This document shows, piece after piece, positions 44,982-53,017 of a DNA stretch of 64,000 bases (position 1 is its first letter; every line of letters begins with the position of its first letter). This stretch comes from Porphyrobacter sp. (GTDB lineage: Bacteria; Pseudomonadota; Alphaproteobacteria; Sphingomonadales; Sphingomonadaceae). The DNA lies in the NCBI GenBank assembly GCA_017744315.1, contig JAGIBN010000008.1:104806-168805 (forward strand), given 5' to 3'. The translations under genes were made by a program, and so were the position numbers. The notes under the pieces were generated by a model that was given only the letters and a program-made list of their open reading frames with translations, did no database searches and was not told the DNA's origin.

Positions 44982-45767
44982 GTGGGGGAGGTAACTCTGG
45001 ATCCGGCAGCAAAGGCAGCGGTCTACCCGAGCCTGGCCGGCAAGAAAGTGATCGTCAGCGGCGGTGCCTCCGGCATCGGCGAGGGCATCGTCGAAGGCTT
45101 CGTGCGCCAGGGCGCGGCGGTGGCCTTCGTCGATGTGATCGAGGAAGCGAGCGAGGCTCTGGTCAAGCGCTTCGCCGACGCCGCGATCCCGCCGATCTTC
45201 GTCAACTGCGATATCCGCGACATCGTCGATTACGGTGCCAAGATCGCCAAGTTGGTCGGACGCCTTGGCGGCTGCGACGTGCTGATCAACAACGCCGCAA
45301 ACGATGACCGCCACAGCATCGAGGACGTGACGCCCGAGTACTGGGACGAACGCATGGCGGTAAACCTCAAGCACCAGTTCTTCGCCGCCAAGGCCGTCGT
45401 GCCCGCGATGAAGGCGGTCGGCGGCGGGTCGATCGTCAACCTCGGCTCGATCTCCTGGCACCTCGGGCTTGAAGACTTGACGGTCTATCAAGTGGCCAAG
45501 GCGGCGATCGAAGGCCTGACCCGCAGCCTCGCGCGCGAGCTGGGCCGCGACAACATCCGTGTGAACACCATCGTTCCGGGCAACGTCCAGACCCCGCGGC
45601 AGATGAAATGGTACACGCCCGAAGGCGAAGCGGAAATCGTGGCCGCACAATGTCTTGACGGACGCATCCAACCGTCGGACATCGCAGCCATGGCCATGTT
45701 CCTGGCCTCCGACGATGCGCGCTACTGCACGGCGCACAACTACTGGGTGGACGCCGGATGGAGATAG
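44982..45767 (+). CDS. xylB: D-xylose 1-dehydrogenase (SDR family)
   Basis: Short-chain dehydrogenase of 261 residues, the first oxidation of D-xylose to xylonolactone with NAD+. GTG start 44982 comes 4 bases after the xylA stop, with GAGGG upstream. The cofactor motif GGASGIGEG (about 26-34), NNAA, and the catalytic Ser156, Tyr169 and Lys173 (YQVAK) are intact. The segments SWHLGLEDLTVYQVAKAAIEGLTR and NVQTPRQMKWYTPEGE closely follow my recollection of Caulobacter XylB. It overlaps xylC by 10 bases. Confidence 0.92.
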   Translation: MGEVTLDPAAKAAVYPSLAGKKVIVSGGASGIGEGIVEGFVRQGAAVAFVDVIEEASEALVKRFADAAIPPIFVNCDIRDIVDYGAKIAKLVGRLGGCDVLINNAANDDRHSIEDVTPEYWDERMAVNLKHQFFAAKAVVPAMKAVGGGSIVNLGSISWHLGLEDLTVYQVAKAAIEGLTRSLARELGRDNIRVNTIVPGNVQTPRQMKWYTPEGEAEIVAAQCLDGRIQPSDIAAMAMFLASDDARYCTAHNYWVDAGWR

Positions 45768-46642
45768 CCGCCGAGGTTCGCAGCCTCCTCGACGCCGAGA
45801 GCAAGCTCGGCGAAGGGGCCCTGTGGGATGCCGAACGCGGCGTGCTCTGGTTCGTCGACATCAAGCGCCATCGGTTGTGGCACTTCGATCCGGCGAACGG
45901 CAGCAACTCGATTTCAGAAGCGCCCAATCAGATCGGCTGGGCGCTCCCGGCAGAGGGCGGCCTGCTGCTCTGCGGGTTGAAGGACGGACTCTACACGTTC
46001 GATCCGACCACGCAGGTCTTCGCCAAGCTGTCGGACGTTCCCGGCGAACCGGCCGGCAACCGCCTCAACGACGCCTGCACCGACCCCTGGGGCCGCGTGT
46101 GGTTCGGCTCGATGGACGATGCCGAAGAAGCCAAGAGCGGGCGCTTCTACGTGTTCGATCGCGGCGAAATCCGTCCGGCGGGTCCGAACGGGATCAGCAT
46201 CACTAACGGCCCGACGGTCAGCGGTTCAGGCGACCGCATCTACTTCACTGACACCGTGGGCCAGAAGATCCTCGTCGCCAACCTCACCAAGGACGGCGTG
46301 GGCGAGGCACGGCTGTTCGCCGATACAGGCGCGCTGTTCCCCAACGCCTATCCCGACGGTCCAATCGTCGATGCCGAGGACCATGTCTGGACCGGCCTCT
46401 ACATGGGCGCGAAAGTGGCGCGCTTCTCGCCCGACGGGAAGCTGGTCGCGACCCAGACTTTCCCGGCGCGCGACATCACCAAGATGGCGCTCGGCGGCAT
46501 GGACCTGAAGACCGCGTTCGTGACCACCGCGCTCAAGAACATGGACGAGACCTCGCTGAAGGAATTTCCCAAGGCCGGCCACTTGCTGAGCTTCGACTCC
46601 CCGGTGGCGGGTGTCGCCACCACGAGGGTCAAACTGGCGTGA
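45758..46642 (+). CDS. xylC: Xylonolactonase (SMP-30/gluconolactonase family)
   Basis: SMP-30 family beta-propeller lactonase of 294 residues; opens xylono-lactone to xylonate. Metal-ligand segments are SKLGEGALWDAERG (Glu), NRLNDACTDPWGRVWFGSMD (Asn), NGISITNGPTVSGSGDRIYFTDT, and YPDGPIVDAEDHVWTG (Asp). The start lies inside the end of xylB. Its stop overlaps the GTG start of the next gene, so the sugar-oxidation genes run directly into the polymer-degrading genes. Confidence 0.92.
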   Translation: MEIAAEVRSLLDAESKLGEGALWDAERGVLWFVDIKRHRLWHFDPANGSNSISEAPNQIGWALPAEGGLLLCGLKDGLYTFDPTTQVFAKLSDVPGEPAGNRLNDACTDPWGRVWFGSMDDAEEAKSGRFYVFDRGEIRPAGPNGISITNGPTVSGSGDRIYFTDTVGQKILVANLTKDGVGEARLFADTGALFPNAYPDGPIVDAEDHVWTGLYMGAKVARFSPDGKLVATQTFPARDITKMALGGMDLKTAFVTTALKNMDETSLKEFPKAGHLLSFDSPVAGVATTRVKLA

Positions 46643-48531
46643 GGCGGGCGGCGTTGCTGTTCGCCGGGGTGGTCCTTCCCACCGCCGCGCAGGCCGCTCC
46701 GCAACTCCTACCGATCTGGCAGGATCACGCGGTCATCCAGCGTGACAAGCCTGTCGTCGTCGAAGGCACCGCCCAGCCCGGCGAAAAGGTCAGCGCCACG
46801 CTCGGCACCGACAGCGCCAGCGCTACGGCGGGCGCGGACGGAAGCTTTGCCGTGACTCTCCCGGCCCGCCCGGCCAATGCCACGCCCCAGACCCTGAGCG
46901 TCACCGACAGCACCGGCACCGCCACCGTCTCCGACATCCTCGTCGGCGATGTCTGGCTCTGCTCGGGCCAGTCGAACATGGCCTTCACCGTCAGCGCCGG
47001 GCTCAACGGCTACAACAACATCCAGGCATCCGCCGACCCGCTGCTACGCATGTTGACCGTGCCGCAGGACACGTCGGCCAAGCCGGTGCGCGAATTCGGC
47101 GGAGCGGTCAGCTGGCAGGCAGCCAGCCCGCAGACCACCGGTGCCTTCTCCGCCGCCTGCTACTACATGCTGCGCGACCTACGCGCGGCGCTCGATATCC
47201 CGATGGGCGCGGTCCATTCGAGCTGGGGCGGCTCGCAGATCCGCGCCTGGCTGACGCCGGAGGCGGGCAAGGTGCTCTACGGCGCCGACCAGATGGCGTT
47301 GCTCGACCAGTTCGGCAAAGACCCGCTCGCCGCCGTCACCGAGTTCGCGCCCAAGTGGGAAGCCTGGTGGCGCGAGCGCACCGGGCAGGAGCCGTGGAAG
47401 GACCCCTCGGTCGTCCAATGGCAGCCGGTGCCGAGCATCAGCCCATGGAGCAACTGGACCGACACGCGCCTCGCCAAGGACGGCATCGGCAACGTGCTGC
47501 TGCGCAAGACGGTCGACCTGACCGCCGCCCAGGCCAAGGCCGGCGGCGTGCTCAACATCGGCATCATCGACGATCTCGACGCGACCTGGGTCAACGGCAA
47601 GCCGGTCGGGATCACTCACGGCTGGGGCGCCGAGCGCGAATACCGTATCCCGCCGGGCTATCTGAAGGCGGGCGCGAACGAGATCCTCGTGGTCGCCTCC
47701 AACAGCTGGGGCGCAGGCGGCTTCACCAGCGCGGCTGACCGGCTGAGTTTCACCGTCAGCGGCGGAGAGCGCATCCCGCTCGGCACTGGCTGGCAGTTCG
47801 CGATTGCCGGCCACACCGACATGCCCCCGCGCGCGCCGTGGGACGCCAACGCCGGCATCGGCGTGATGCACAACCGCATGATCGCGCCGCTCGGGCATTA
47901 CGCCATGACCGGCGCAACCTGGTACCAGGGCGAAAGCGACGTCGGCATCGCGGGCTACCAGGATCGGCTCCGCGAGCTGTTCGCCGGTTGGCGGCGGCAG
48001 TTCGGAGCGGACACCCGCGTGCTGGTGGTCCAGCTTGCCAACTACGGCCCCACTGCCAGCACCCCGGTCGAAAGCGGCTGGGCGAGCTTGCGCGAAGACC
48101 AGCGGCAGGCGGTGCTGGCCGACAGGAACGCCGCGCTGGTGACCGCGATCGACATTGGCGACCGGACCGACATCCATCCGGGGAACAAGGTCGTCCTTGG
48201 GCAGCGGTTGGCACTCGAGGCGCAAAGGACAGCGCTCCCCAGCCCCCTGCGGGCGATCCCGGACGGAGCGGACGTGCGCATAAGCTTCGCAGGCGTCGAA
48301 GGTGGACTGAAGAGCTGGAGCGGCCCGCCGCTGGCGTTCGAACTATGCGGTGCCACCCAGGAGAGCTGCCGCTATGCCAGCGCCGCGATCGCGGGTGACA
48401 CAGTCGTGCTCCAAGGCGACGGCCAACCGGTCACACGCGTCCGTTACGCCTGGGCCGACAGCCCTGTCGTCAACCTCTACGACGGCCGGTCCCTGCCCCT
48501 TCCCGGCTTCGAGCTTCCAGTCGAACGATGA
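46639..48531 (+). CDS. SGNH/sialate O-acetylesterase-like esterase with inserted beta-sandwich
   Basis: Secreted protein of 630 residues starting at a GTG that overlaps the xylC stop; MRRAALLFAGVVLPTAAQA is the signal. The SGNH nucleophile block is GQS112N, block III-like WYQGESD lies near residue 430, and the Asp-x-x-His triad pair is in GDRTDIHPGNK near 510. Between blocks (about 270-375) a galactose-binding-like beta-sandwich is inserted, with LLRKTVDLTAAQ and TWVNGKPVGITHGWGAEREY. This split architecture is like that described for CE20 acetylesterases acting on xyloglucan/xylan. Likely a hemicellulose acetylesterase; family CE20 is inferred from layout, not search. Confidence 0.82.
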   Translation: MRRAALLFAGVVLPTAAQAAPQLLPIWQDHAVIQRDKPVVVEGTAQPGEKVSATLGTDSASATAGADGSFAVTLPARPANATPQTLSVTDSTGTATVSDILVGDVWLCSGQSNMAFTVSAGLNGYNNIQASADPLLRMLTVPQDTSAKPVREFGGAVSWQAASPQTTGAFSAACYYMLRDLRAALDIPMGAVHSSWGGSQIRAWLTPEAGKVLYGADQMALLDQFGKDPLAAVTEFAPKWEAWWRERTGQEPWKDPSVVQWQPVPSISPWSNWTDTRLAKDGIGNVLLRKTVDLTAAQAKAGGVLNIGIIDDLDATWVNGKPVGITHGWGAEREYRIPPGYLKAGANEILVVASNSWGAGGFTSAADRLSFTVSGGERIPLGTGWQFAIAGHTDMPPRAPWDANAGIGVMHNRMIAPLGHYAMTGATWYQGESDVGIAGYQDRLRELFAGWRRQFGADTRVLVVQLANYGPTASTPVESGWASLREDQRQAVLADRNAALVTAIDIGDRTDIHPGNKVVLGQRLALEAQRTALPSPLRAIPDGADVRISFAGVEGGLKSWSGPPLAFELCGATQESCRYASAAIAGDTVVLQGDGQPVTRVRYAWADSPVVNLYDGRSLPLPGFELPVER

Positions 48532-49880
48532 AGACCGACCGGCGGACCACCCTCGCGGGACTCGCCGGGAGCCTGGCCCTCCTGACAGCGGGCAGGCCTT
48601 CCTTAGCCGCCGAAAGCAACGCCTTCATCCGCCGCGACGGCATGCGACTGCTGCGCGGCTCGGAGCCATACCGCATCACCGGCGCCAACATGTGGTACGC
48701 CGCCTGGCTTGGCGCCGACGCCGATTATGGCGACCGCGCGAGGCTGGGGCGCGAACTCGACCGGCTGCAGACGCTCGGCCTCAACAACTTGCGGATCATG
48801 GCGGCGGCCGAGGAAGGCCCGCTGCGCAATTCGATCAAGCCGGGCTTTTCGAAACCCGACGGCTCGCTCAATCAGGACCTGCTCGTGGGCCTCGACTACG
48901 CGATGGCCGAGATCGCCCGGCGCGGGATGACCGCGGTGGTGTGCCTCGGGAACTTCTGGGAGTGGTCGGGCGGGATCGCGACCTGGCTCTACCGCGTGAC
49001 CGGCCAGTACACCGACATGAACGACCCGGCTCATCCCTGGCCGGCCTTCCCCGACGCGACCAGCGCGTTCTACGCCAACGCCGAGGCAGTGCGGCTCTAC
49101 CACGACTACGTCCGCACCGTGGTCACGCGGACGAACTCGATAACCGGCAAACGCTACATCGATGATCCCGCGGTCCTGTGCTGGCAACTCGCCAATGAGC
49201 CGCGTCCGGGCGGCAGCGACGCGGTGATCGCGCGGCGGCGAGATGCCTACTTCCAGTGGATCGACGACACCGCCTCGCTGATCCGCTCGCTCGACCGCAA
49301 CCACCTGGTCTCGCTCGGTCACGAGGGGACCCAGGGCGCCAACGGTAGCGAGGAGATCGTGCTCCGCGCCCACCAGAACATCGACTACCTCACCGCGCAC
49401 ATCTGGCCGCTCAACTGGGGCTGGGTGAACGGCAAGGACCTCGCCGGCACCTGGGACGCCGGCAGCGTCAAAGTGCACGACTACCTGACGGCGCACGAAC
49501 GGCTGGCGAAGCAGCTCGGCAAGCCGCTGCTGTTCGAGGAGTTCGGCTTCCCCCGCGACGGCGAAGTCTACTCGCCCGGAACACCCACCACTTTCCGCGA
49601 TCGCTACTATGCGATGATCTACGGTGCCGTTAGGGCCTCGTGGCTCAGTGGAGGGCCGATCATGGGCAGCAACTTCTGGGCCTGGAATGGGGAAGCGCGC
49701 GCCGCGCATCCCGATTACCGTTTCCGCGACGGCGACCGCGCCTACATGGGCGACCCGCCGCACGAACCGCAGGGCTGGTACGGCCTGTTCGACACCGACG
49801 AGAGCACGCTCACCCTGGTCCGCGACCATGCGGCCACGCGCGGCTGCCTCGGTCTCTCGAGCCCTTGTCCGGCCCGATGA
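48528..49880 (+). CDS. GH5-like glycoside hydrolase (beta-mannanase/cellulase type)
   Basis: Secreted clan-A hydrolase of 450 residues. The start overlaps the upstream stop (ATGA). A Tat-like N-terminus has a twin arginine (DRRTTLAGLAGSLALL). The TIM barrel carries the acid/base Glu224 in LANEPRP and the nucleophile, probably Glu338, in LFEEFGFPRD. FRITGANMWYAAW-like opening and GNFWEWSGG are typical of GH5 subfamily 7 mannan endo-1,4-beta-mannosidases. A mannanase in a xylose operon suggests mixed hemicellulose use; exact activity uncertain. Confidence 0.83.
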   Translation: MKTDRRTTLAGLAGSLALLTAGRPSLAAESNAFIRRDGMRLLRGSEPYRITGANMWYAAWLGADADYGDRARLGRELDRLQTLGLNNLRIMAAAEEGPLRNSIKPGFSKPDGSLNQDLLVGLDYAMAEIARRGMTAVVCLGNFWEWSGGIATWLYRVTGQYTDMNDPAHPWPAFPDATSAFYANAEAVRLYHDYVRTVVTRTNSITGKRYIDDPAVLCWQLANEPRPGGSDAVIARRRDAYFQWIDDTASLIRSLDRNHLVSLGHEGTQGANGSEEIVLRAHQNIDYLTAHIWPLNWGWVNGKDLAGTWDAGSVKVHDYLTAHERLAKQLGKPLLFEEFGFPRDGEVYSPGTPTTFRDRYYAMIYGAVRASWLSGGPIMGSNFWAWNGEARAAHPDYRFRDGDRAYMGDPPHEPQGWYGLFDTDESTLTLVRDHAATRGCLGLSSPCPAR

Positions 49881-50719
49881 TCTCCCTGACGGCGGGTGCG
49901 TGGGAGGCCGAGGTCCGCCCGGAAGCCGGCGGCTCGATCGCGGCCTTGCGGTATCGCGAGATCGATGTCCTCAGGCCCATGCCCGCAGGCTCGCTGGACC
50001 CGCTGCAAGCGGCCTGCTTCCCCCTGGTGCCCTACTGCAATCGCATCGCCAGCGGACGCTTCGAGTGGGCGGAGGAAGAGATCCAGCTGCCACCGAACTT
50101 CCTGCCGGAGCGGCACAGCCTTCACGGCCTGAGCTGGCAGCGTCCCTGGAAGGTCGAGAGCCAGGTCGATACCAAATGCGTCCTGGTCGACGACTATGAC
50201 GGCTCCGAAGCCTGGCCCTGGGCCTATCACGCGCAGCAGCGCATCCGCCTCGGGCCCAAGGGCTGCGCCATCACGCTGGTGCTGATCAACCGGTCGGCTG
50301 AGCCGATGCCGGCTGGCCTCGGTCTCCACCCCTATTTCCGCCGCAGGCCGGAAGCCGCCGTCCGCTTCGAGGCCGATCATGTGCTGTTGGTCAGCGCCGA
50401 AACACTACCAACCGGTGTGACCGCACCAGCCGGTCATTTCGGCGAGTTCGCGAGTGGCCACACTCTGCCGCCGGAAACCGTCGATCATTGCTTCGTCCAG
50501 TGGCACGGCACGGCCGAGATCAGCGACGACCTCGGCACGATCCGGCTCTCAGCCGACGGCACTCCGCACCTGCACCTCTACGCGCCTGCCGATGGCAGCG
50601 CGCTGTGCCTCGAACCGGTGAGCCACACCCCGGACGCGCTCAACCGGGCGCCCGGGGAGATGACCGTACTGCCGCCGGGTTGCGCAGCCGCGATGACTTT
50701 GTGGATTTCTGCAAGCTAG
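49877..50719 (+). CDS. Aldose 1-epimerase family protein
   Basis: Aldose-1-epimerase-fold protein of 280 residues, overlapping the GH5 stop (ATGA). Conserved parts are the arginine in CFPLVPYCNRIASGRF, HSLHGLSWQRPW, the catalytic His in AGLGLHPYF and the Glu-containing ALCLEPVSHTPDALN. It interconverts alpha and beta anomers; in this operon the likely substrate is xylose, feeding XylB with its preferred anomer. No signal peptide, so cytoplasmic. Last gene of the xylX operon. Confidence 0.88.
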   Translation: MISLTAGAWEAEVRPEAGGSIAALRYREIDVLRPMPAGSLDPLQAACFPLVPYCNRIASGRFEWAEEEIQLPPNFLPERHSLHGLSWQRPWKVESQVDTKCVLVDDYDGSEAWPWAYHAQQRIRLGPKGCAITLVLINRSAEPMPAGLGLHPYFRRRPEAAVRFEADHVLLVSAETLPTGVTAPAGHFGEFASGHTLPPETVDHCFVQWHGTAEISDDLGTIRLSADGTPHLHLYAPADGSALCLEPVSHTPDALNRAPGEMTVLPPGCAAAMTLWISAS

Positions 50720-50741
50720 AATGGTGCCCGCGGTTCGGGCT

Positions 50742-51236
50742 TCACCAAAGCCACGGGCTAAGATCGAGCATAGCGTTGCGTACCATCGGTATGACGAACC
50801 GTTCGCCAATGTCCTTCAGGGCGTAAAGTCCCGCGAGACCGATCGCCGCCAGGATCACTTGCTTCTTCGCGGCGCCGCGAAACACGACGCCTCCAGGGAG
50901 ATGGATCGGCAAGTCCGACTGATATCGTCGAAACAGGCCAAGCGACATCAGCTTGTGCCAGACGAACAGTGCGATGACACACACCGGAAGAACGACCCAG
51001 ACCCGATCGCCAAGGAGCGCCGACAGCAAGGTAAGGACCAGGGCGAATGGAATTATGCCGAAGATCCATGCGACGCCGAGCGTGTTGCGGTCGAGCCTGA
51101 TTGCTTCGTTTTCGGCCGCATAGGCGGAAACCAGATCGGGATCGTCGAGATTGTCGGTCAGATACTCTGCGGGATCGATTTCACCCTCTGCCGGGAGACT
51201 GTCGTCCAGGCCCTGATTTGTTCCGTCGATTTCCAC
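50742..51236 (-). CDS. Hypothetical membrane protein
   Basis: Unrecognised protein of 164 residues. An acidic N-terminal half-domain (about 1-50) is followed by three hydrophobic segments: VAWIFGIIPFALVLTLLSALL, VWVVLPVCVIALFVWHKL, and QVILAAIGLAGLYALKDI. The start lies 2 bases after the xylD stop, so it is the last gene of the GH67-lacI-xylD transcript. No motif suggests a transporter; function unknown. It converges on the epimerase gene. Confidence 0.7.
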   Translation of the reverse strand: MEIDGTNQGLDDSLPAEGEIDPAEYLTDNLDDPDLVSAYAAENEAIRLDRNTLGVAWIFGIIPFALVLTLLSALLGDRVWVVLPVCVIALFVWHKLMSLGLFRRYQSDLPIHLPGGVVFRGAAKKQVILAAIGLAGLYALKDIGERFVIPMVRNAMLDLSPWLW

Positions 51237-51238
51237 GA

Positions 51239-53017
51239 TCAGTGATTATGCCGCGGCAGCTTGCGTGAGGTTCCGCGGTACTTGAGCGCGAAGTTCATCA
51301 CCCCGCCTTCACCCAGTTGCCCGGTCTTCTCACGGTAGAGCTCTTCCCACGGAGTCTGCGAATCCGGCACGGGCGGGATCGGGTCTTCGGCCCTGCGGCG
51401 CCTGATCTCTTCGTCGTCCACCAGCGCGTTGCACGTGCGGGCGTTGAGGTCGACGCGGATCCGGTCTCCTGTCCGGAGCCAGGCCAGACCACCCCCCGCC
51501 GCGCTTTCGGGCGAGACGTTGAGGATCGAGGGGCTGTCCGAAGTCCCCGACTGGCGGCCGTCGCCCAAGGTCGGTAGCCATTCGATGCCGCGACGGATCA
51601 GCGCGTCTGGCGGCTGCATGTTGACCACTTCGGCCGAGCCCGGCCAGCCGATCACGCCCGAACCGCGGATCACCAGGATGCAGTTCTCGTCGATCTCCAG
51701 CGAGGGGTCGTTGATCCTGTGGTGATAGTCGTCGGACCCGTCGAACACGACGGCCCGAGCTTCGAACACATTCTCTTGTCCCGGCCGGTTGAGATAGCGC
51801 TGGCGGAACTCCTCCGAGATCACCGAGGTCTTGAGGATGCCGAAGTCGAACAGGTTGCCGCGCAGGGTCATGAAGCCGGCACTTTCCTGCAGCGGTTCGT
51901 CGAACGGCAGGATCATCTCGCGGTCGGTGCTCTCATGCCCGGCCAAGTTCTCGGCCAGGCTCCTGCCGGTGCAGGTCAGGCAATCGCCATGGAGCTTCCC
52001 GGCCTGGAGCAGTTCCCACATCGCCGCCGGAACGCCGCCGGCGCGGTGAAAGCGCTCGCCGAGGTATTTCCCCGCGGGCTGCATGTTCACCAGCAGCGGC
52101 AGGTCGTACCCATGGTGCTGCCACACATCGAGTTCCAGCTCGACGCCAGCGTGGCGGGCCATCGCCATGATGTGCGGCTGGGCATTGGACGAGCCGCCGA
52201 TCACGCTGACCGTGGCGATGGCGTTGAGGAAAGCGTCACGGTCGAGGATGCGCGAAGGGCGCAGGTCCTCGTTGACCATCTCCACGATCCGCCGCCCGGT
52301 GCGATAGGCGTACTGTCCGCGCTCCCGATAGGGCGCCGGGATCGCGGCACAGCCGGTGAGCGACAGACCGAGCGCTTCGGCCACCGCATTCATCGTGCTT
52401 GCGGTACCCATCGAGTTGCAGTGACCGGCCGAGGGAGCGCTATCACAAGCGCGCGCAAGGAATTCATCCTCGTTGATCTCACCCGCTGCCAAGAGGCGGC
52501 GCGAGCGCCAGATCACCGTGCCGGAACCGACCAGCTCGCCCTCATGCCAGCCGTCGAGCATCGGCCCGCCCGAGAGGACGATAGCCGGAATGTCGACCGT
52601 GCTCGCGGCCATGATCTGGCTCGGGGTGGTCTTGTCGCAGCCGGTGGTGAGCACGACGCCGTCGATCGGGTAGCCGTTCAGCAGCTCGACCAGGCCGAGG
52701 TAGAGTAGATTGCGGTCGAGCGCAGCCGTAGGCCGGCGGCAGTTCTCGAAGATCGGGTGGACCGGGAATTCGATCGGGATGCCGCCCGCGTCGCGAATGC
52801 CGTCGCGGGTGCGCTTGGCCAGTTCGAGGTGGATGCGGTTGCAGGGGGAAAGGTCGCTGCCCGATTGGGCGATGCCGATGATAGGCTTGCCGGACCGCAG
52901 CTCCTCCGGCGTGATGCCATAGTTCATGAACCGCTCCAGATAGAGCGCGGTCATGTCCATGCGTTCGAGATTGTCGAACCAGTCACGCGAGCGGAGCTTG
53001 GCCGGCTTTTCAGCCAT
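51239..53017 (-). CDS. xylD: D-xylonate dehydratase (IlvD/Edd family)
   Basis: Fe-S dehydratase of 592 residues, the length of Caulobacter XylD. It dehydrates xylonate to 2-keto-3-deoxyxylonate. Cluster and metal motifs: SGSDLSPCNRIH, TTGCDKTTPSQIMAA, and SAPSAGHCNSMGTASTMNAVAEALGLSLTGCAAIPA; the C-terminal domain has RGSGVIGWPGSAEVVNM and GDGRQSGTSDSPSILN. It overlaps the end of the lacI gene by 8 bases, so regulator and dehydratase are co-translated. In Caulobacter xylD follows xylC; here it is on the opposite strand. Assigned within a broad family by context. Confidence 0.92.
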   Translation of the reverse strand: MAEKPAKLRSRDWFDNLERMDMTALYLERFMNYGITPEELRSGKPIIGIAQSGSDLSPCNRIHLELAKRTRDGIRDAGGIPIEFPVHPIFENCRRPTAALDRNLLYLGLVELLNGYPIDGVVLTTGCDKTTPSQIMAASTVDIPAIVLSGGPMLDGWHEGELVGSGTVIWRSRRLLAAGEINEDEFLARACDSAPSAGHCNSMGTASTMNAVAEALGLSLTGCAAIPAPYRERGQYAYRTGRRIVEMVNEDLRPSRILDRDAFLNAIATVSVIGGSSNAQPHIMAMARHAGVELELDVWQHHGYDLPLLVNMQPAGKYLGERFHRAGGVPAAMWELLQAGKLHGDCLTCTGRSLAENLAGHESTDREMILPFDEPLQESAGFMTLRGNLFDFGILKTSVISEEFRQRYLNRPGQENVFEARAVVFDGSDDYHHRINDPSLEIDENCILVIRGSGVIGWPGSAEVVNMQPPDALIRRGIEWLPTLGDGRQSGTSDSPSILNVSPESAAGGGLAWLRTGDRIRVDLNARTCNALVDDEEIRRRRAEDPIPPVPDSQTPWEELYREKTGQLGEGGVMNFALKYRGTSRKLPRHNH

